DNA of 64,000 bases from Loxodes magnus (taxonomy: Eukaryota; Ciliophora; Karyorelictea; Loxodida; Loxodidae), in the NCBI GenBank assembly GCA_946699065.1, contig CAMPDV010000855.1:62001-126000 (forward strand), written 5' to 3'. Below are positions 1-11,201 of this stretch, piece by piece. The notes beneath the pieces were generated by a model that did not search any database, was not told where the DNA came from, and saw nothing but the letters and a program-made list of their open reading frames with translations. Positions within the stretch are counted from its first letter, which is position 1. Each line of letters opens with the position of its first letter. Position numbers and translations under genes: made by a program.

Positions 1-48
1 TTTTTAAAAAGATGTGTCCTATTGAAGAACTATGTCCTCTATAATAAT
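1..48 (+). repeat. 3' end of a family-1a SINE, cut by the window edge
   Basis: These bases match the 3' end of the complete element at 37372-37660. They carry the end hairpin that occurs in all SINE families here and in the LINE at 43.4 kb, followed by a TATAATAATA tail. The stem is weaker than in other copies. The rest of the element would lie to the left of the window. Confidence 0.6.
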
Positions 49-89
49 ATTTTTATATATTTAAATTTTAGTTATAGAACCTACAATTA

Positions 90-721
90 CATCGAAAAAT
101 TGGTGAAAATCAATACTTTCAAAAGAATAAAAATTAAAGGATATGTTTGCTTCCTTTCTTTAACATATTATTGTATAGAACAATTTCAAAATCAGAGTTA
201 GAAAGAATAAATACATAATTTGCTTCTTCCTGTATAGAAAACTACTCCTAAATATTAGAAGATCTGAACTCTATTTATAGTTTCATCATTATATTGCTTA
301 ACAAATCTAATAAAAATATGACTTAATTAAGAAACTGCATTAATTTAGGATAAATATCGAAATTTAACTTTAAGAAACACATTTTGTATATAGAGAACGC
401 AAAATGGATTAAAAAATCCGCAAGCAGTTTAATCTAAACTTAAATCACTACAATAATACAGCTTTTGCATTTACAACTGTAAATTTCATCATAATTCATA
501 ATAATTATCTTCCGAAGATAAAAATCATAAATTTGAACGTTTTTAAGTCTTCTTCCTTCACTTATAACAACTCCTGATCACTCTAAGCCTGGTAATGTAA
601 GCTTAGTTTTTTGAATTTAAGCTTTTTAAATGAGCTTTAAAAAAATAAACAACTGGCTTTCTAGGAGAATAATACATCTAAACAACAAATTATCCTGACT
701 CAGATTTTGAAAGCTAAACAT
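90..721 (-). CDS. Unassigned coding-like stretch
   Basis: Reading from an ATG at 721 with TAA/TAG as Gln and TGA as Trp gives about 85 protein-like residues. They include a Cys-rich run (SCKCKSC) and a TGA in the context GLEWSGVV. After one frame change, a further protein-like stretch follows (QTACGFFNPFCVLYIQN). No family was recognised. The duplicate lies at 37698-38329. It could be a decayed gene. With no usable stop signal in this code, open frames alone prove little, so this rests on composition. Confidence 0.35.
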
Positions 722-1853
722 CTGTGTATAATTAAATTAATAAAATCTTATTTAGAATTAAAATATCATATTTTATCTTTTTAGCTTTTTGATAAATACT
801 CTTAATTTCAAATTTTTAAGAATATTAAATAGGTTATAATTAATAACTAATACATCTTATAAGATCACTTTCTCAATTTTTATAGCAAAGTAATATTAGT
901 TATATTGACTATTGATGCTATTTTTTGAGTTATCATTTAAATTATTAATAGATTTATGATTTTATTTAATACTTAATACAGTTACTTCTTTTGCTATTTC
1001 TATACTTATTTTAAAAGAATCTAGTTACTACTATTAGAACTCTCTTTTTTAAAATAAATAGTTTGCTACTAAGAAAATTATAAATATTTAAGAAAGAAAG
1101 CATATTTTTAATATATTGTATTATTATTTCTGAATTAATAGAAAAGAGTAATCTAAACATAATATATATCTTTGTAACAAGTATGAGATAATATAAGTAT
1201 TAGATTAGCTAATATAAATTATTTAAAACTAATTAAACAGATTATTATTTACTCTTAATACATTTTATTTACTTAAACTACTATTTTTCTATATCTATTG
1301 TTACTAATCAACATTTCATGCTTTGCTTTATAGCACATCATCCATTATTTTATATTAAACTTTACATAAGATTTAAATATAAAATTATGATATAGATAAT
1401 CATATAAATATTCAATCTTGAGGAATTAAAATGAGCTAGAATTTAAGATTTAACTCTTAATAGAAAATTTAAAAAGCTTTTTAATTTAATCTTTTTCTAA
1501 GCTTCATATACTTTTATGTTTAGACTATAGTAAAATTTTATTACTTTAATTAGGAGATTTAAATCTATTTAAAATAGTATTATTTAGTGTAAATACTAAA
1601 ATAAGTTAAGTTTTATAGTTGTTAGAATCTATAAACACATCAAATTTCCTTTTATTTATATTTAATACTATTATTTCTATATATCTTATACTACATATCT
1701 TATACTATATTACTATTCATATTTCCCATTTCTAACTAACATACTCCACTCTTATTCTACTTATCTAAAATTTATTTTTTATTATAAAATATAAAAAGTA
1801 TCTTAATAAGCTATTTTAAGTAATTTTATTTATTTAATTTAAATTATTTATTA
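722..1853. other. A+T-rich spacer
   Basis: No gene, tRNA or structured element was recognised. The last 90 bases match the conserved segment found just downstream of the other LRR genes (for example 11100-11185 and 22050-22130). Confidence 0.5.
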
Positions 1854-1869
1854 AAATATAAAATTAAAT

Positions 1870-2178
1870 AATTAAAAAGATGGTGGGAGCTGAGATTGAC
1901 CTTCTAAATCATACTTTCTGGTTTTATGGCTAGGAACAAGTTCCTTTCCTGTCGCTGAGAAAGTCCCTGGTCAAAGTCAACCTTTGCAAGGGAACGCCTT
2001 CATTTTGATTATCCACTCCTGGTAGGGGCTTGAAGCCTAGCTGCCCATAGCGATGGAGCTCCCTGGCAGCTGCTTTTCGAAAGTAACAGGATATCCCCGT
2101 TATCCCATGAAGGGAGTGCTGGGGTCGTTAAACTGCAAGAAGTTGCAGTCCAAAACTCTTTTAGTTTAAAATTAAATT
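1870..2178. mobile_element. GC-rich 309-bp insertion with 16-bp target-site duplication
   Basis: A GC-rich island sits inside otherwise 80% A+T DNA. It is flanked by direct repeats AAATATAAAATTAAAT at 1854-1869 and 2179-2194. LRR copies 2, 4, 5, 7 and 8 have a single uninterrupted copy of that sequence. The island contains a perfect hairpin at 2133-2148 (CTGCAA-GAAG-TTGCAG); the duplicate at 39741 changes only the loop. It also has a palindrome GGAAC-AA-GTTCC and the motif GCAGCTGC. Differences between the two copies are mostly transitions with no codon pattern, so it is probably not coding. It lacks the end hairpin of the other SINEs and looks like a separate SINE-type retroposon. No clear pol III A/B boxes were seen. 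Confidence 0.75.
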
Positions 2179-2210
2179 AAATATAAAATTAAATATTTAT
2201 TTACTTTCTT

Positions 2211-4021
2211 TCAAGTTTGAATGCTATCTTTCTCAACATTATGGAATATTGTCATCCTTACGAACTTCTATTTGAGTTCATACACCAATTATTCTTTTAT
2301 TGACGTTCCTCTAATATTTAAATATTTAAGATTTCTATAAAAAGGATATTCTTATCCCTCTTAATCACAAAGTGGAAAACCTTCCTATGTAATATCCTTT
2401 GAATTCGCAAGTTTTAAATACTTTAATTGCTTACAGTTAGTTATTATTTTTACTAAATCTTTGTTACTTAGTTCAATGTAATAAAAATTTAATTATTTTA
2501 ATTTTTTTATTTTAACTATTTCATCTATTCAATTCTCATCTAACATTTTGCAAAATATCAAGTCTAAACTTTCTAACTCCTTACAGTTTTAACTCAAAGA
2601 TTATAAAGCCTTATTATTTAGTTTTTCCATATCCCCAAAAGATAATTTTTTTAGTTTTCTACAATTCTCAAAAATATAACATAGAGTTTTATTAGAAAGT
2701 TATCTAACAGAATTAAAGGATATTTCTTTATAATTTTATCCATAATCTCCTATTTTCTTCAAAGATGTATTAGTAAGTTTATATAATGAATCTAATATAA
2801 TAGATTTTAAATTAGGACAGTTTTACATTAAAGATATAAGGTGATTATCATTAAAATTATAGCAATAATAAATCTCTATATGTTATAATTTATTATGCTA
2901 CTTAGAAAATAATTCTTATATTGCTTACATTTATAAGTTTCGATAAATTTTTAAACTACTAAGGTTCAAGTTTCTTATCTTCAGTATGAATTATTCTAAT
3001 TAATTTTATACTTTATAAGAGTCAATTTTGCTTAAATTAGGACATAAATCAATATAACTATCCATATTTTCATTTTAGTTTATATTTACTTCCTCTAATG
3101 AATTTCCTTTTTTCTACAAATATTGCAATAAAATATCTTGATTAAATCCTTTACTAAATAAATTTAGTACCTTTAAATTTAAATCTAAACAGTAGTCTAG
3201 TAAAAACTTTCCTGTTATCTATTTATAACTTATGTCTTAGATTTCTAAGGATTATAAATGAGTCAAATTTTATAAAAAACTTATACTTTCTCCTTAAAGA
3301 TTGAAAGCACTTAAAACTATTTTTTTTCTTGAAAGGTTTGATCTAAATTATTTAGTTCAAGTAAATGAATTTCTTATACTAGTTTATATCCTTTTTTATG
3401 TAAATTTAATTTTAGTTCTAAGCATTTTTTCATTTATTGAAAGATTTCTTCTGCTTAATTTTGCTTTTATCAATCATAAGTATTAATATATAAAATTTTA
3501 GTATCAGATTATAAAATTTATTTGAGAGTTCAGTTTATTTTATTTTAAACGTATTCTTTATTACTTGAATATTATTTTATTTCTAATTTTTTATATTAAT
3601 ATTTAAACTTATTTAGAAATTAATTAACCTATAATAGTCTACTTATGTCTATATTTTTAAGAAACTAACAAATATTTTGAAGAATATAAGAACTGGAAAA
3701 TAAAGTTTATTTACTACTTTTAAACTGCTTAATGCTTTATTATTCTATAGAAAACTATTCTTCTTAGTTTAAGTGTTCATGAAATCTCTTCATTGGAAGC
3801 GTTATTTCTTAATCTTAATAGTCTTTTTTTGATATTTTTTAATTTATCAAATTATTTTTTTAATTTTAATCTTAAGTTAAATGACTTTATATTTGGACTG
3901 CTACTTAAGTTTCTTGGTGTCTATTAGATTCTTCTTATTATTGATTAGAAGAGGACTATTATTTTGGATTATCTAGCGTATAGTTTTAGTTACTAGTTGA
4001 TTAATCAGTCCCACTTTACAT
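2211..4021 (-). pseudogene. F-box/LRR gene, copy 1 (28-bp deletion)
   Basis: This is a paralogue of the intact gene at 11202-13040. The start codon context, Gln-rich N-terminus, F-box region, LRR modules and terminal TGA are all recognisable. Length is 1,811 bp against 1,839: about 28 bp is missing near 3318-3330, just before the LRR part, which shifts the frame. The three in-frame TGA codons seen in the intact paralogues are still present. The near-identical copy 6 at 39819-41629 has the same deletion. It lies downstream of the WD40-type gene on the same strand, with a conserved TATAAATA about 30 bp before the ATG. Confidence 0.85.
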
Positions 4022-4249
4022 TTTATTATAATTTTTTATTTTATGAGACTATTTATACTTAGTTTATGAATAACGGCTATATTTATAAATAAAACTTAAG
4101 GTTTAAATAAGCATTATCATATTTATGTAACTTAATTAAATTTACTTTTTCAATTAAATAAAAGAGCTAAATTAAATGAAAGGTGTAAATAGTTTATTTA
4201 TCTTTCATCTATTCTTTATAATAAGCTAAATATAAATGTTTTCATAGTT

Positions 4250-7200
4250 TTTTATTTGAGAGTAAATCTAATTAATATTCTTTTAGGAAATTTAAATTAT
4301 AAGTCAAGCTTTACTTTAAATTTATGAATATAGATGCTTAAAGAAATTAAATACCCTTGCTTCTCATTATTTATAATTCCATAGGTATTAATGTGCATTT
4401 ATTCAAATATATAGTGTATACATAATAGTCTTCTATAAAAATTATAGACTATAGACGACTTACAAGTCTTTCTGAAAAGTAAATTAAACCTTTTTTATGC
4501 ATTATTTAATAAATTTTGCTCATGAAACTTCTGAAATTTATTTTAGATGAAACTTTCAGCTTGGTTTAATTAGATTATTCTACTAAGTAAGTTGTTTAGT
4601 ATATACTTTAAGGCAACACCTTTAATGACTGAATTTATTTTAATCAGCTAATTTTTTTCTTGCTGATAGCTTATGTCCCTTTAGTAATACAATGAATTAG
4701 GTTAATTTAGATAATTTCCCTTACTTCCAATAAAAATAATTCTTCTAGCTATTACTATCAAGAGCTAAAGTTTTTTGGAATAAACGATAGAAATTACTCC
4801 AATATTCTGTTTCTCAAGTCTTATAACTACATACTTAAATCTCTTTCTCTGCTTTTAATCTCATTTTTTATTCAGAAGGCACTTTAAAATTACCTAAAAA
4901 AGAAATGCATATAGTCGTGATAGATTTGACTAACTTAAAAGAATGATAGTTTATATACGGGAGAAAGAATTAAATTAGCTTATTTAGAAAAACCCTTTTG
5001 CTATTTATTCCTTTCTTCTCTTCTAATTTTTAATTTTACTTACTTAAGTTAAAGTTTATAGGTATTTCCTTTCACCTTTCTCTACCTCTTAAGATACTTT
5101 AAGATTACCTATATAAACTATCTTGTTCCTTTCTTTTTTAGTTCTCTTATAAAAACAAAGCTTTAAATCAAGTTAAACTTAGTTAAAAGCTTTTAATTTA
5201 TCGTTTTAAATCTTTTAGTGATTGATTTTCCCATCTGTTTATGAATTAAAGAGAAAATAAAAAGAGATATAGAATTATTTTAAAGACTCATATTAACTCT
5301 AGTCTCTAGCTATTACTATTTTATCCTATAGAGATACAGTTAAAGCTACTAATCCCAAACCTTCAAGAATTTTCTTCAAAGGCAGAATATAAAACAATAA
5401 ACATGCATTTTCTATTAAGTAACGATAATTCTCTTCAAGTCTTTTGTAACCTTTTAGTACTGAAAATGAATTATAAAACTCCTTATTATAAAATGAAATA
5501 GGATGAGATTTGGCATCTTTGGAGATTTTTTATTAATACATGCTTTATTTTTATTGGCTTATTTAAATTAACTTAAGCTAAGAATGAGAAAGGAGAAACT
5601 TATTATAGTTGTACTCATCTTAGAAAATAAAGTATTCTAAACTTAGAAGCCTTTGGTTATTGTATGAATTTTTAAATTGAAATATTCAGTTTTGGTTTTT
5701 CGATAAGGAATGTATGTCATATATAATAAATGACAAGTATGCTGATAAAACCTTTAAGGCTCATTTTGTGTTTATTTTTTCTGCTGTACTTTATAATTCC
5801 TTTAATTATCTAAAAACCTTAAAAACCCAGATATATTTATATTTTTTATGTCTTTAGAATGTTTCGATTTCTGTTTTTGGGTCTTAAATATTCTATTTTC
5901 TATTTCTTAATATCTCTTAAATCTCTACACTACCCTTAACAGAACTGTTCAACCGATAGACTGGTTGTTTATTTACTCTTCATATTAAATTATATGAGAG
6001 TCTTAAATGTATCCCAACACTTTAGTTTATATCAATAATTTTTAAACTAGCGCTCTATTCTGTCTTCAAATATAAATGGACCTATTGAATCTTTTAACCT
6101 TTTTTATTATAATTTTAAATCTTACTTTTCATTTCCTTTATCCTTTAAAAAGGCAATTAACTTTTCTCAATGTTATTAACTATTTATAACAATATTCGTT
6201 TGCTTTATTTGCTTACTCTTCATTTCGGTACCTAAATTTTAATTCAACCTCAAATATTAAACACATCAAATTTTATCTCCTATATCTATAGCTTTGAATA
6301 GCATACTAAACCTTAGTCTTTCTCCCTTTAATATCTACTTTTACCTTTAAAATACACTATCATTGTTACTCTGCATATATGCATTAAACTATTTCATACT
6401 GATCTCTTCATTTTAGTAACCTATCGCCTCTCAATATTTTTTTATACCTTTTTTGCTTATTTTCTTTCTCTTTATTTAATTTAATATTTACTTATTAAAC
6501 ATTTTACATTTTTTTCTTATTTTATTTCCTTTATTATATTTACTTTTATTTTGCCTTTTTCTTCTTCATATATCTTTCTTACTTAAAATTATTTCATAGC
6601 TCTATTTAAATACTCGCTTAATTATTAGAATACTTTTATATATATATTTAAGAATCCAATTACTTTATTTTTATTTATATATAAATTAAATTAATTCTTT
6701 TTGTTTTAAATCTTAAATTAATGAAATGTTTTTGTCCTTTATTATTCTCTAATTCCTCTATCCTTCCATCTACACTCACTCAAGTATACATTCATGTATT
6801 ATCAATTCATCTCTTCCTATCATCCTCTTAATCTAAAACTTGTTGGATCATTAATTAATTGCGACCGTCTCCCAAATTTTAATTGTTTTATCACCACTTC
6901 CTGTTATTATATACTTTTTATCATTTGCTACTAAAAAGGCATAGAAAGTTGATTAAGGATAAAGCTCTTAAATGTATAAACTAGCAATATTTTAAAGAGA
7001 AAAAGAGCTTAAATAATTAATTTCCCTAAATACCAAATTTAATTGACTATATTTACTAAGATTAATAGACTCTATAGAGAATGCTAGTTTTAAAATTAAG
7101 AATTGCACTTTATTAACTTCTGGAGATAAGTTAAACTTATACATTAACTATTTATATACATTTCGTAGCTTTATTTCATATATCCAAGTACTATTGCATA

Positions 7201-7480
7201 GTAAACTTAAATCAATAGCACTTTATTTGTAATGGCTGCTAGAAGCAAAATCTTACAATCGTTTATTTTTTAAGCACTTTGTATTATAATTAATTTGCTT
7301 TATCTTAAGGATTATTACACATAAGAAAGTTGTTTTTGTAGTTTGTGCTAGCAATCATAGTTGTTTACTTTGCAACTTTCATGAAAGGATATCTTAGTAT
7401 TTAGACATAAATTAGAACCTTATCTTAGAAGTCAAATAATGGATATCTCTTAAAAGATTTAACCTAGCTTTAAGAAAACT
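4250..7480 (-). CDS. WD40-repeat protein, large, ends approximate
   Basis: One reading frame stays protein-like for about 1,070 codons. Near 6840-6960 it holds a canonical WD40 blade end (YIITGSGDKTIKIWET). A second blade-like stretch lies near 7150-7290 (DFASSSHYK...STWIYEI). WD40 propellers are usually protein-interaction platforms. The C-terminal part is rich in Trp, with TGA and TGG mixed (for example VCSYKTWETEYWSNFY near 4790). Its last ~130 codons recur in frame upstream of LRR copy 2 at 13370-13620, with TGA at the same Trp positions. Neither start nor stop can be fixed: the N-terminus fades into A+T-rich DNA above 7480, and the C-terminal ~60 codons differ in frame between copies. 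It is followed on the same strand by LRR copy 1. WD40 identity is good; the exact extent and integrity are uncertain. Confidence 0.55.
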
Positions 7481-8499
7481 ATTCTTCTATGATAAAATGA
7501 GACAGCTCTTTGGTACAAAATTTGTAAATCAGTGTTAAAGCTAAGTTAGTTATGAAAAAAAACTAATGGAGAATCATCTTAAATACTAAAATAAATATAA
7601 AAGTATTAAGACAAAATAGTAGAACATAAACTTAAAATCAATCCTCAAAAACTAAACTTAATGAACTGTTAAATTAGTAGTATAAGAGTAAAGTAGATGC
7701 TAGTAAAGGTAGAAAAAGGAGAAGTAAAGAGAAAGTTTGAGAGATGGCAGAAAAGATCTTCATCTTTATTTATTTTATAAAGAATACTTTATTATTGCTT
7801 TAAATCAGATTCTTTCTTATTTATATCTTTCCTTTCTAATTTTTTATTTATTCAAATAAGAGCTAAAAAGCTTTTTTTCTAATTTTTATAATGATAGATA
7901 TTTTCTAAAATGTATTATTTAGATAAGGAAAATAAAACAAATCTTATATTATATTTTTACTTTTTTGTTCCTCAGATTTCTTTACTTTGCATAGACGTTT
8001 TTAACTTATTCAGCATAAAGTATAAACAAAATTTTAAATTATTAAAAAATAAATACATCTATGATTTCAAATGGTTAACTTTACTCAAATCTTAAGTTTT
8101 TTTCATATTTCCCAACCAATATATATAACTAATCCTATATATTAAGATTTACGTCTCTTTCCAAGTACACTAAATAATACCTACTTTTATCCTCAACAAA
8201 CTGATCAAATGTCTTATTTACCAAATAATTAAACCACAAAACTAAGCATTCATTCTCATAAATCACTAAAATAAATAAATAATATTATAAGGCAGTTAAA
8301 ATAATTTAGCTAATTAACTAAACAAAGAGTTAAAGATTTAATTATAATAAAAGATGCTCAATTTCTAATTTAAAAAGAAAAAATCCTTGCCGTTATGGCA
8401 ATTCGTCGAAATATTTATTCAAAAGAGACTAAAAGTATTTTGTTAAAAATTAATATCTAAAATAGAAAAATAAAAAAGTTAAAAAGATAACTATTTTAA
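7481..8499. other. Spacer with block-B-like right half
   Basis: The left part is purine-rich on the plus strand around 7560-7760. It can be read on either strand without a convincing protein (the minus strand gives a hydrophobic N-terminus from an ATG near 7768). The right part (about 7900-8499) is a diverged copy of the end of block B (28500-28940 and 47700-48400). No gene is supported. Confidence 0.4.
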
Positions 8500-9226
8500 A
8501 ATACTATGAATTAATCAAAGCTTTACTTCAATAACTAAGGAGAATTAAAGAACTCAAAAGTAAATCTTGAAGAGAAATAAACAAAATATTTAATAATTAA
8601 CAGATATTTTTAAACTTTTTATTTAACTTTCAATCATCGAAGTTAAAGTGAAATGAGAATAAAATCAATCAAGAACGCTAAAAATCTCTTTATTTTTATT
8701 ATTTAAAAAATTAAAAATTAATTATTTTATTTTATTTATTCTAATTTTAATTAATATTTCACTAAAATTAAGTCTTATTAAATATATTAAAACATATAAT
8801 AAATGATTAATGTCTTAAATTTAAGATTTTATATTAATCAAATCTAGAATTTAATTTAAATATTTGCTTTATAAGGAATTTTATAAAACCTTTCTACTAA
8901 GTTTTTAACATTAAACCATTAGAAATAAATTTGATTTGAAATATTAAAATTTTATAATATCATACATTTAGATAAATTAATTACTAAATAAATCAACACT
9001 AAAGATATAACATTTTATTTTAGAATATATATTTATTTATCAATAGTAATATGATCGCTTAATTTAGTATAAGCATATAGAGATTAGTACATTAAAAATA
9101 GCATATAAAAATGTTAATTAATTACTTTTATTCTAAAATCTAAAGTGTATTATGCTACTATAAATGCTATAAGTTACTTCTATCATATAAAAAGTTATTT
9201 AAAATAATTAGCAAAATAAGATTAAT
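8500..9226. repeat. LRR downstream spacer, distal half
   Basis: A diverged repeat shared with 28950-29400 and 48410-49060. It begins with the conserved string CTTTACTTCAATAACTA. It is the 3' flank of LRR copy 2 on the minus strand and is split by the retroelement at 9242. No coding potential was recognised. Confidence 0.7.
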
Positions 9227-9241
9227 AAATTTTATAAATAA

Positions 9242-10185
9242 GCATTAAAAAATGGAAGGCTTCAAAAGGGTTTCTATAAACCTCCTCGAAAAAGGAGAGG
9301 AAACCAGAAATAAATCTCAGACAGTCTTCTTACACTTAACCTTAACCTTTTTCTTAATAATTTTAACAATCTGGAATATAATAGAGCAACGAAGAACTGA
9401 AACAGACTCAGAAAAGCACTCACATGCTTATTTTAACGTCGGAGGAGAAGCCTAGAAAGCAGGCGTAATTTGCTTTATACAGGAAGTCTCAGAACTTAAT
9501 CCTTAAGGCCAGACGAGCATGGAACAGCTCATAAAGTTGTACTAAACCTCCAGGAAGAGGTCAAAAAGCTAAGAAAGAACAATGAGAAGTTAATGCATTA
9601 ACTTAACTAGCAGAAAAAATAGAGCAAGACTCATGTCCTAGGAAAGAGAGCTAAGCGCTTTTTGAAACATATCACAAAGTCAGAATAGCTAATCCTAAAA
9701 TTAGCTTCAGAAGCAAACTGAAATGAATAACAGAATCGGAAAAATAGAGAGAAATTTTAAACATTAAAGAAAGAGCAAAGCGAAACTGGAGCTATAAAAA
9801 TGGAAATCGAAGCCCAAAAAGAGCAAATGCATCAAGAAAAACAATTAAAAATAAAAAAGAAATGTTTCTGCTATGGAAGCGTATGACATCTTTATCAGAA
9901 GTATTGGAAATTTAAATAGGAATTAAGAAACTATTGGATAAAAGAGTAAAAAAGAAGAAGAAAGAATGAAAAGAATGTATTGTAACCTGGATGATTCAAT
10001 ATACAAGATCAAGATGGAACCAAGGCAAGTTAAAGGAGCGAAAACCTGGAAAATCCAAGTTCCCAATCTCGCTAAAATTGGGCGACCAGAATTTTTATAT
10101 TTAATAGCATGGAGCATGGACTATTGTCTGATGGGGTTGAAAATCCCTAAAACGAAAAACATAAATTAATATTATTATTATTATA
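9242..10185 (+). mobile_element. ORF1-only retroelement E1, 15-bp TSD
   Basis: A 944-bp insertion flanked by AAATTTTATAAATAA at 9227-9241 and 10186-10200. The paralogous spacer at about 49060-49075 has a single copy of this site and no insert, so the insertion is directly visible. The element starts 10 bp before an ATG and ends in (TTA)n. Just before the tail is a small hairpin-like block GGGGTTGAAAATCCC, resembling GAGGTTGAGATACCTC in E2. It has no reverse transcriptase. The TSD and 3' microsatellite tail point to LINE-type target-primed insertion, presumably driven in trans. Confidence 0.85.
9252..10169 (+). pseudogene. ORF1-like zinc-knuckle protein of E1
   Basis: The N-terminus (MEGFKRVSI...) belongs to the same family as E2 (MAEGLKKGF) and E3 (MAGFKKGFF). 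A central Gln/Lys-rich region is followed by KMEIEAQKEQ, the conserved P/K-M-E-I-E motif. The zinc knuckle at about 9863-9905 reads C-x2-Y-x4-H-x4-Y, with two cysteines replaced by Tyr. The residue before the His is TGA in both E1 and E3. The C-terminal 67 residues (9966-10169) align with E2 around GRPEFLYL / GDPNFYFK. The N- and C-terminal parts share one frame, and about 9760-9960 lies in another, so there are two compensating shifts near A-rich runs. It is probably decayed, or the assembly has homopolymer errors. Confidence 0.65.
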
Positions 10186-10200
10186 AAATTTTATAAATAA

Positions 10201-11190
10201 ACAAGTTATGCAAATATATATTAGTTACTATTATACAATCTTAATAAAATAAGAGTTTATTTAATATTTATTCACCATTACCATAAAAATATTTTTATAT
10301 TCTATAATTAAAGAGAAGCTTGGACTTAATTTGATATAATAAAGTAAGATGGGATCTTTTAAGAGATGGTAATAACTATAGCATTTATTTAAATAATTAA
10401 ATAGAAATTTATAAGATAGAAATGGTTAAAGTTATTTGATAAGATTATTGATTAGGTCGGTCTATATTATTTTTAATAGTTCTTAAAACTTAATTATTAT
10501 TAGCGCATTTAATAAATCTATTAGAATAAAAACTAGATAATAGCTAATTTAAACTAATTATATGTTATCAATCCTAAATAGTATTAATGAAGTTCTTTAT
10601 TTTTTGTAAAAAGTGTAACTTTAATTTATTTAAGATATTAATTTCTTATTTAGGAATAACTTATATGATAACTACCAAAGAATTTTAGATCAAATTAAAA
10701 TAACTTAGTTTCATATTATAATTAGAGGTATTTTCATTTAAACTTATTAGATATTTGAACATACTTATAAAATTCTTTTAAATTATTTATTAACCTAAAC
10801 TTGTCATTATTGTTTTCAAACTATTCATTTCTCGTCAATTCTCTACTAAATTTCTTTATTATATACTCTATCTGTATTCCTTTTTATCATTTTCATTCTA
10901 AGAACAATAATTTAAAGATTATCAACTAAATAATTATATAAAATATTGCTTTAATATCAAAAGCTAAATAATTTATTTATTATTATGCTTTGCAATTCAA
11001 ATTTCAATATCCATTTATTTATATATAACTATTGAAGCATTATTATTATCTCTTTATTCTACTTATATTACGAACAAAGTTATGTAAAATTTATATTTTA
11101 TTATATATAAAAAGTATCTTAATAAGCTATTTTAAGTAATTTATTTATTTAGCATAAATTATTTATTAAAATATAAAATTAAATGTTATT
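10201..11190. repeat. LRR downstream spacer, proximal half
   Basis: Conserved with 20350-20890 plus 21965-22140, and with 29400-30170, 49080-50040 and 56250-57140. It includes CATTTATTTATATATAACTA near 11010 and a strongly kept block TAAATTATTTATTAAAATAT just before the LRR stop codon. It probably carries the 3' UTR and polyadenylation region of LRR copy 2. No coding frame was recognised. Confidence 0.7.
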
Positions 11191-11201
11191 TTTACTTTCT
11201 T

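Larger units (their letters stand above)
1..4080. repeat. Segmental duplication, left copy (partner 37609-41688)
   Basis: The whole block repeats with a constant offset of 37,608 bases and no net indel. It covers a SINE end, an unassigned coding-like stretch, the 309-bp GC-rich island and LRR copy 1. The first 1.4 kb shows about one difference. Most substitutions lie in the island and in LRR positions 2.2-2.9 kb. Homology stops at the sequence AACGGCTAT just upstream of the LRR gene, which is the same point where other paralogues switch upstream sequence. The copy is recent relative to the 28-bp deletion that both LRR copies share. Confidence 0.95.

Noticed and set aside
1870..2178. GC-rich island as a protein gene
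   Set aside because: The frame is open only because this code has almost no stops. Differences between copies show no codon periodicity.
3301..3486. Standard-code open frame on the plus strand (and its duplicate at 40909)
   Set aside because: It is antisense to the LRR gene, and no similar protein is kept in the other copies.
7910..8095. 61-residue plus-strand open frame
   Set aside because: The region is part of a repeated spacer, and the frame is not kept at 28500-28770 or 47700-47950.
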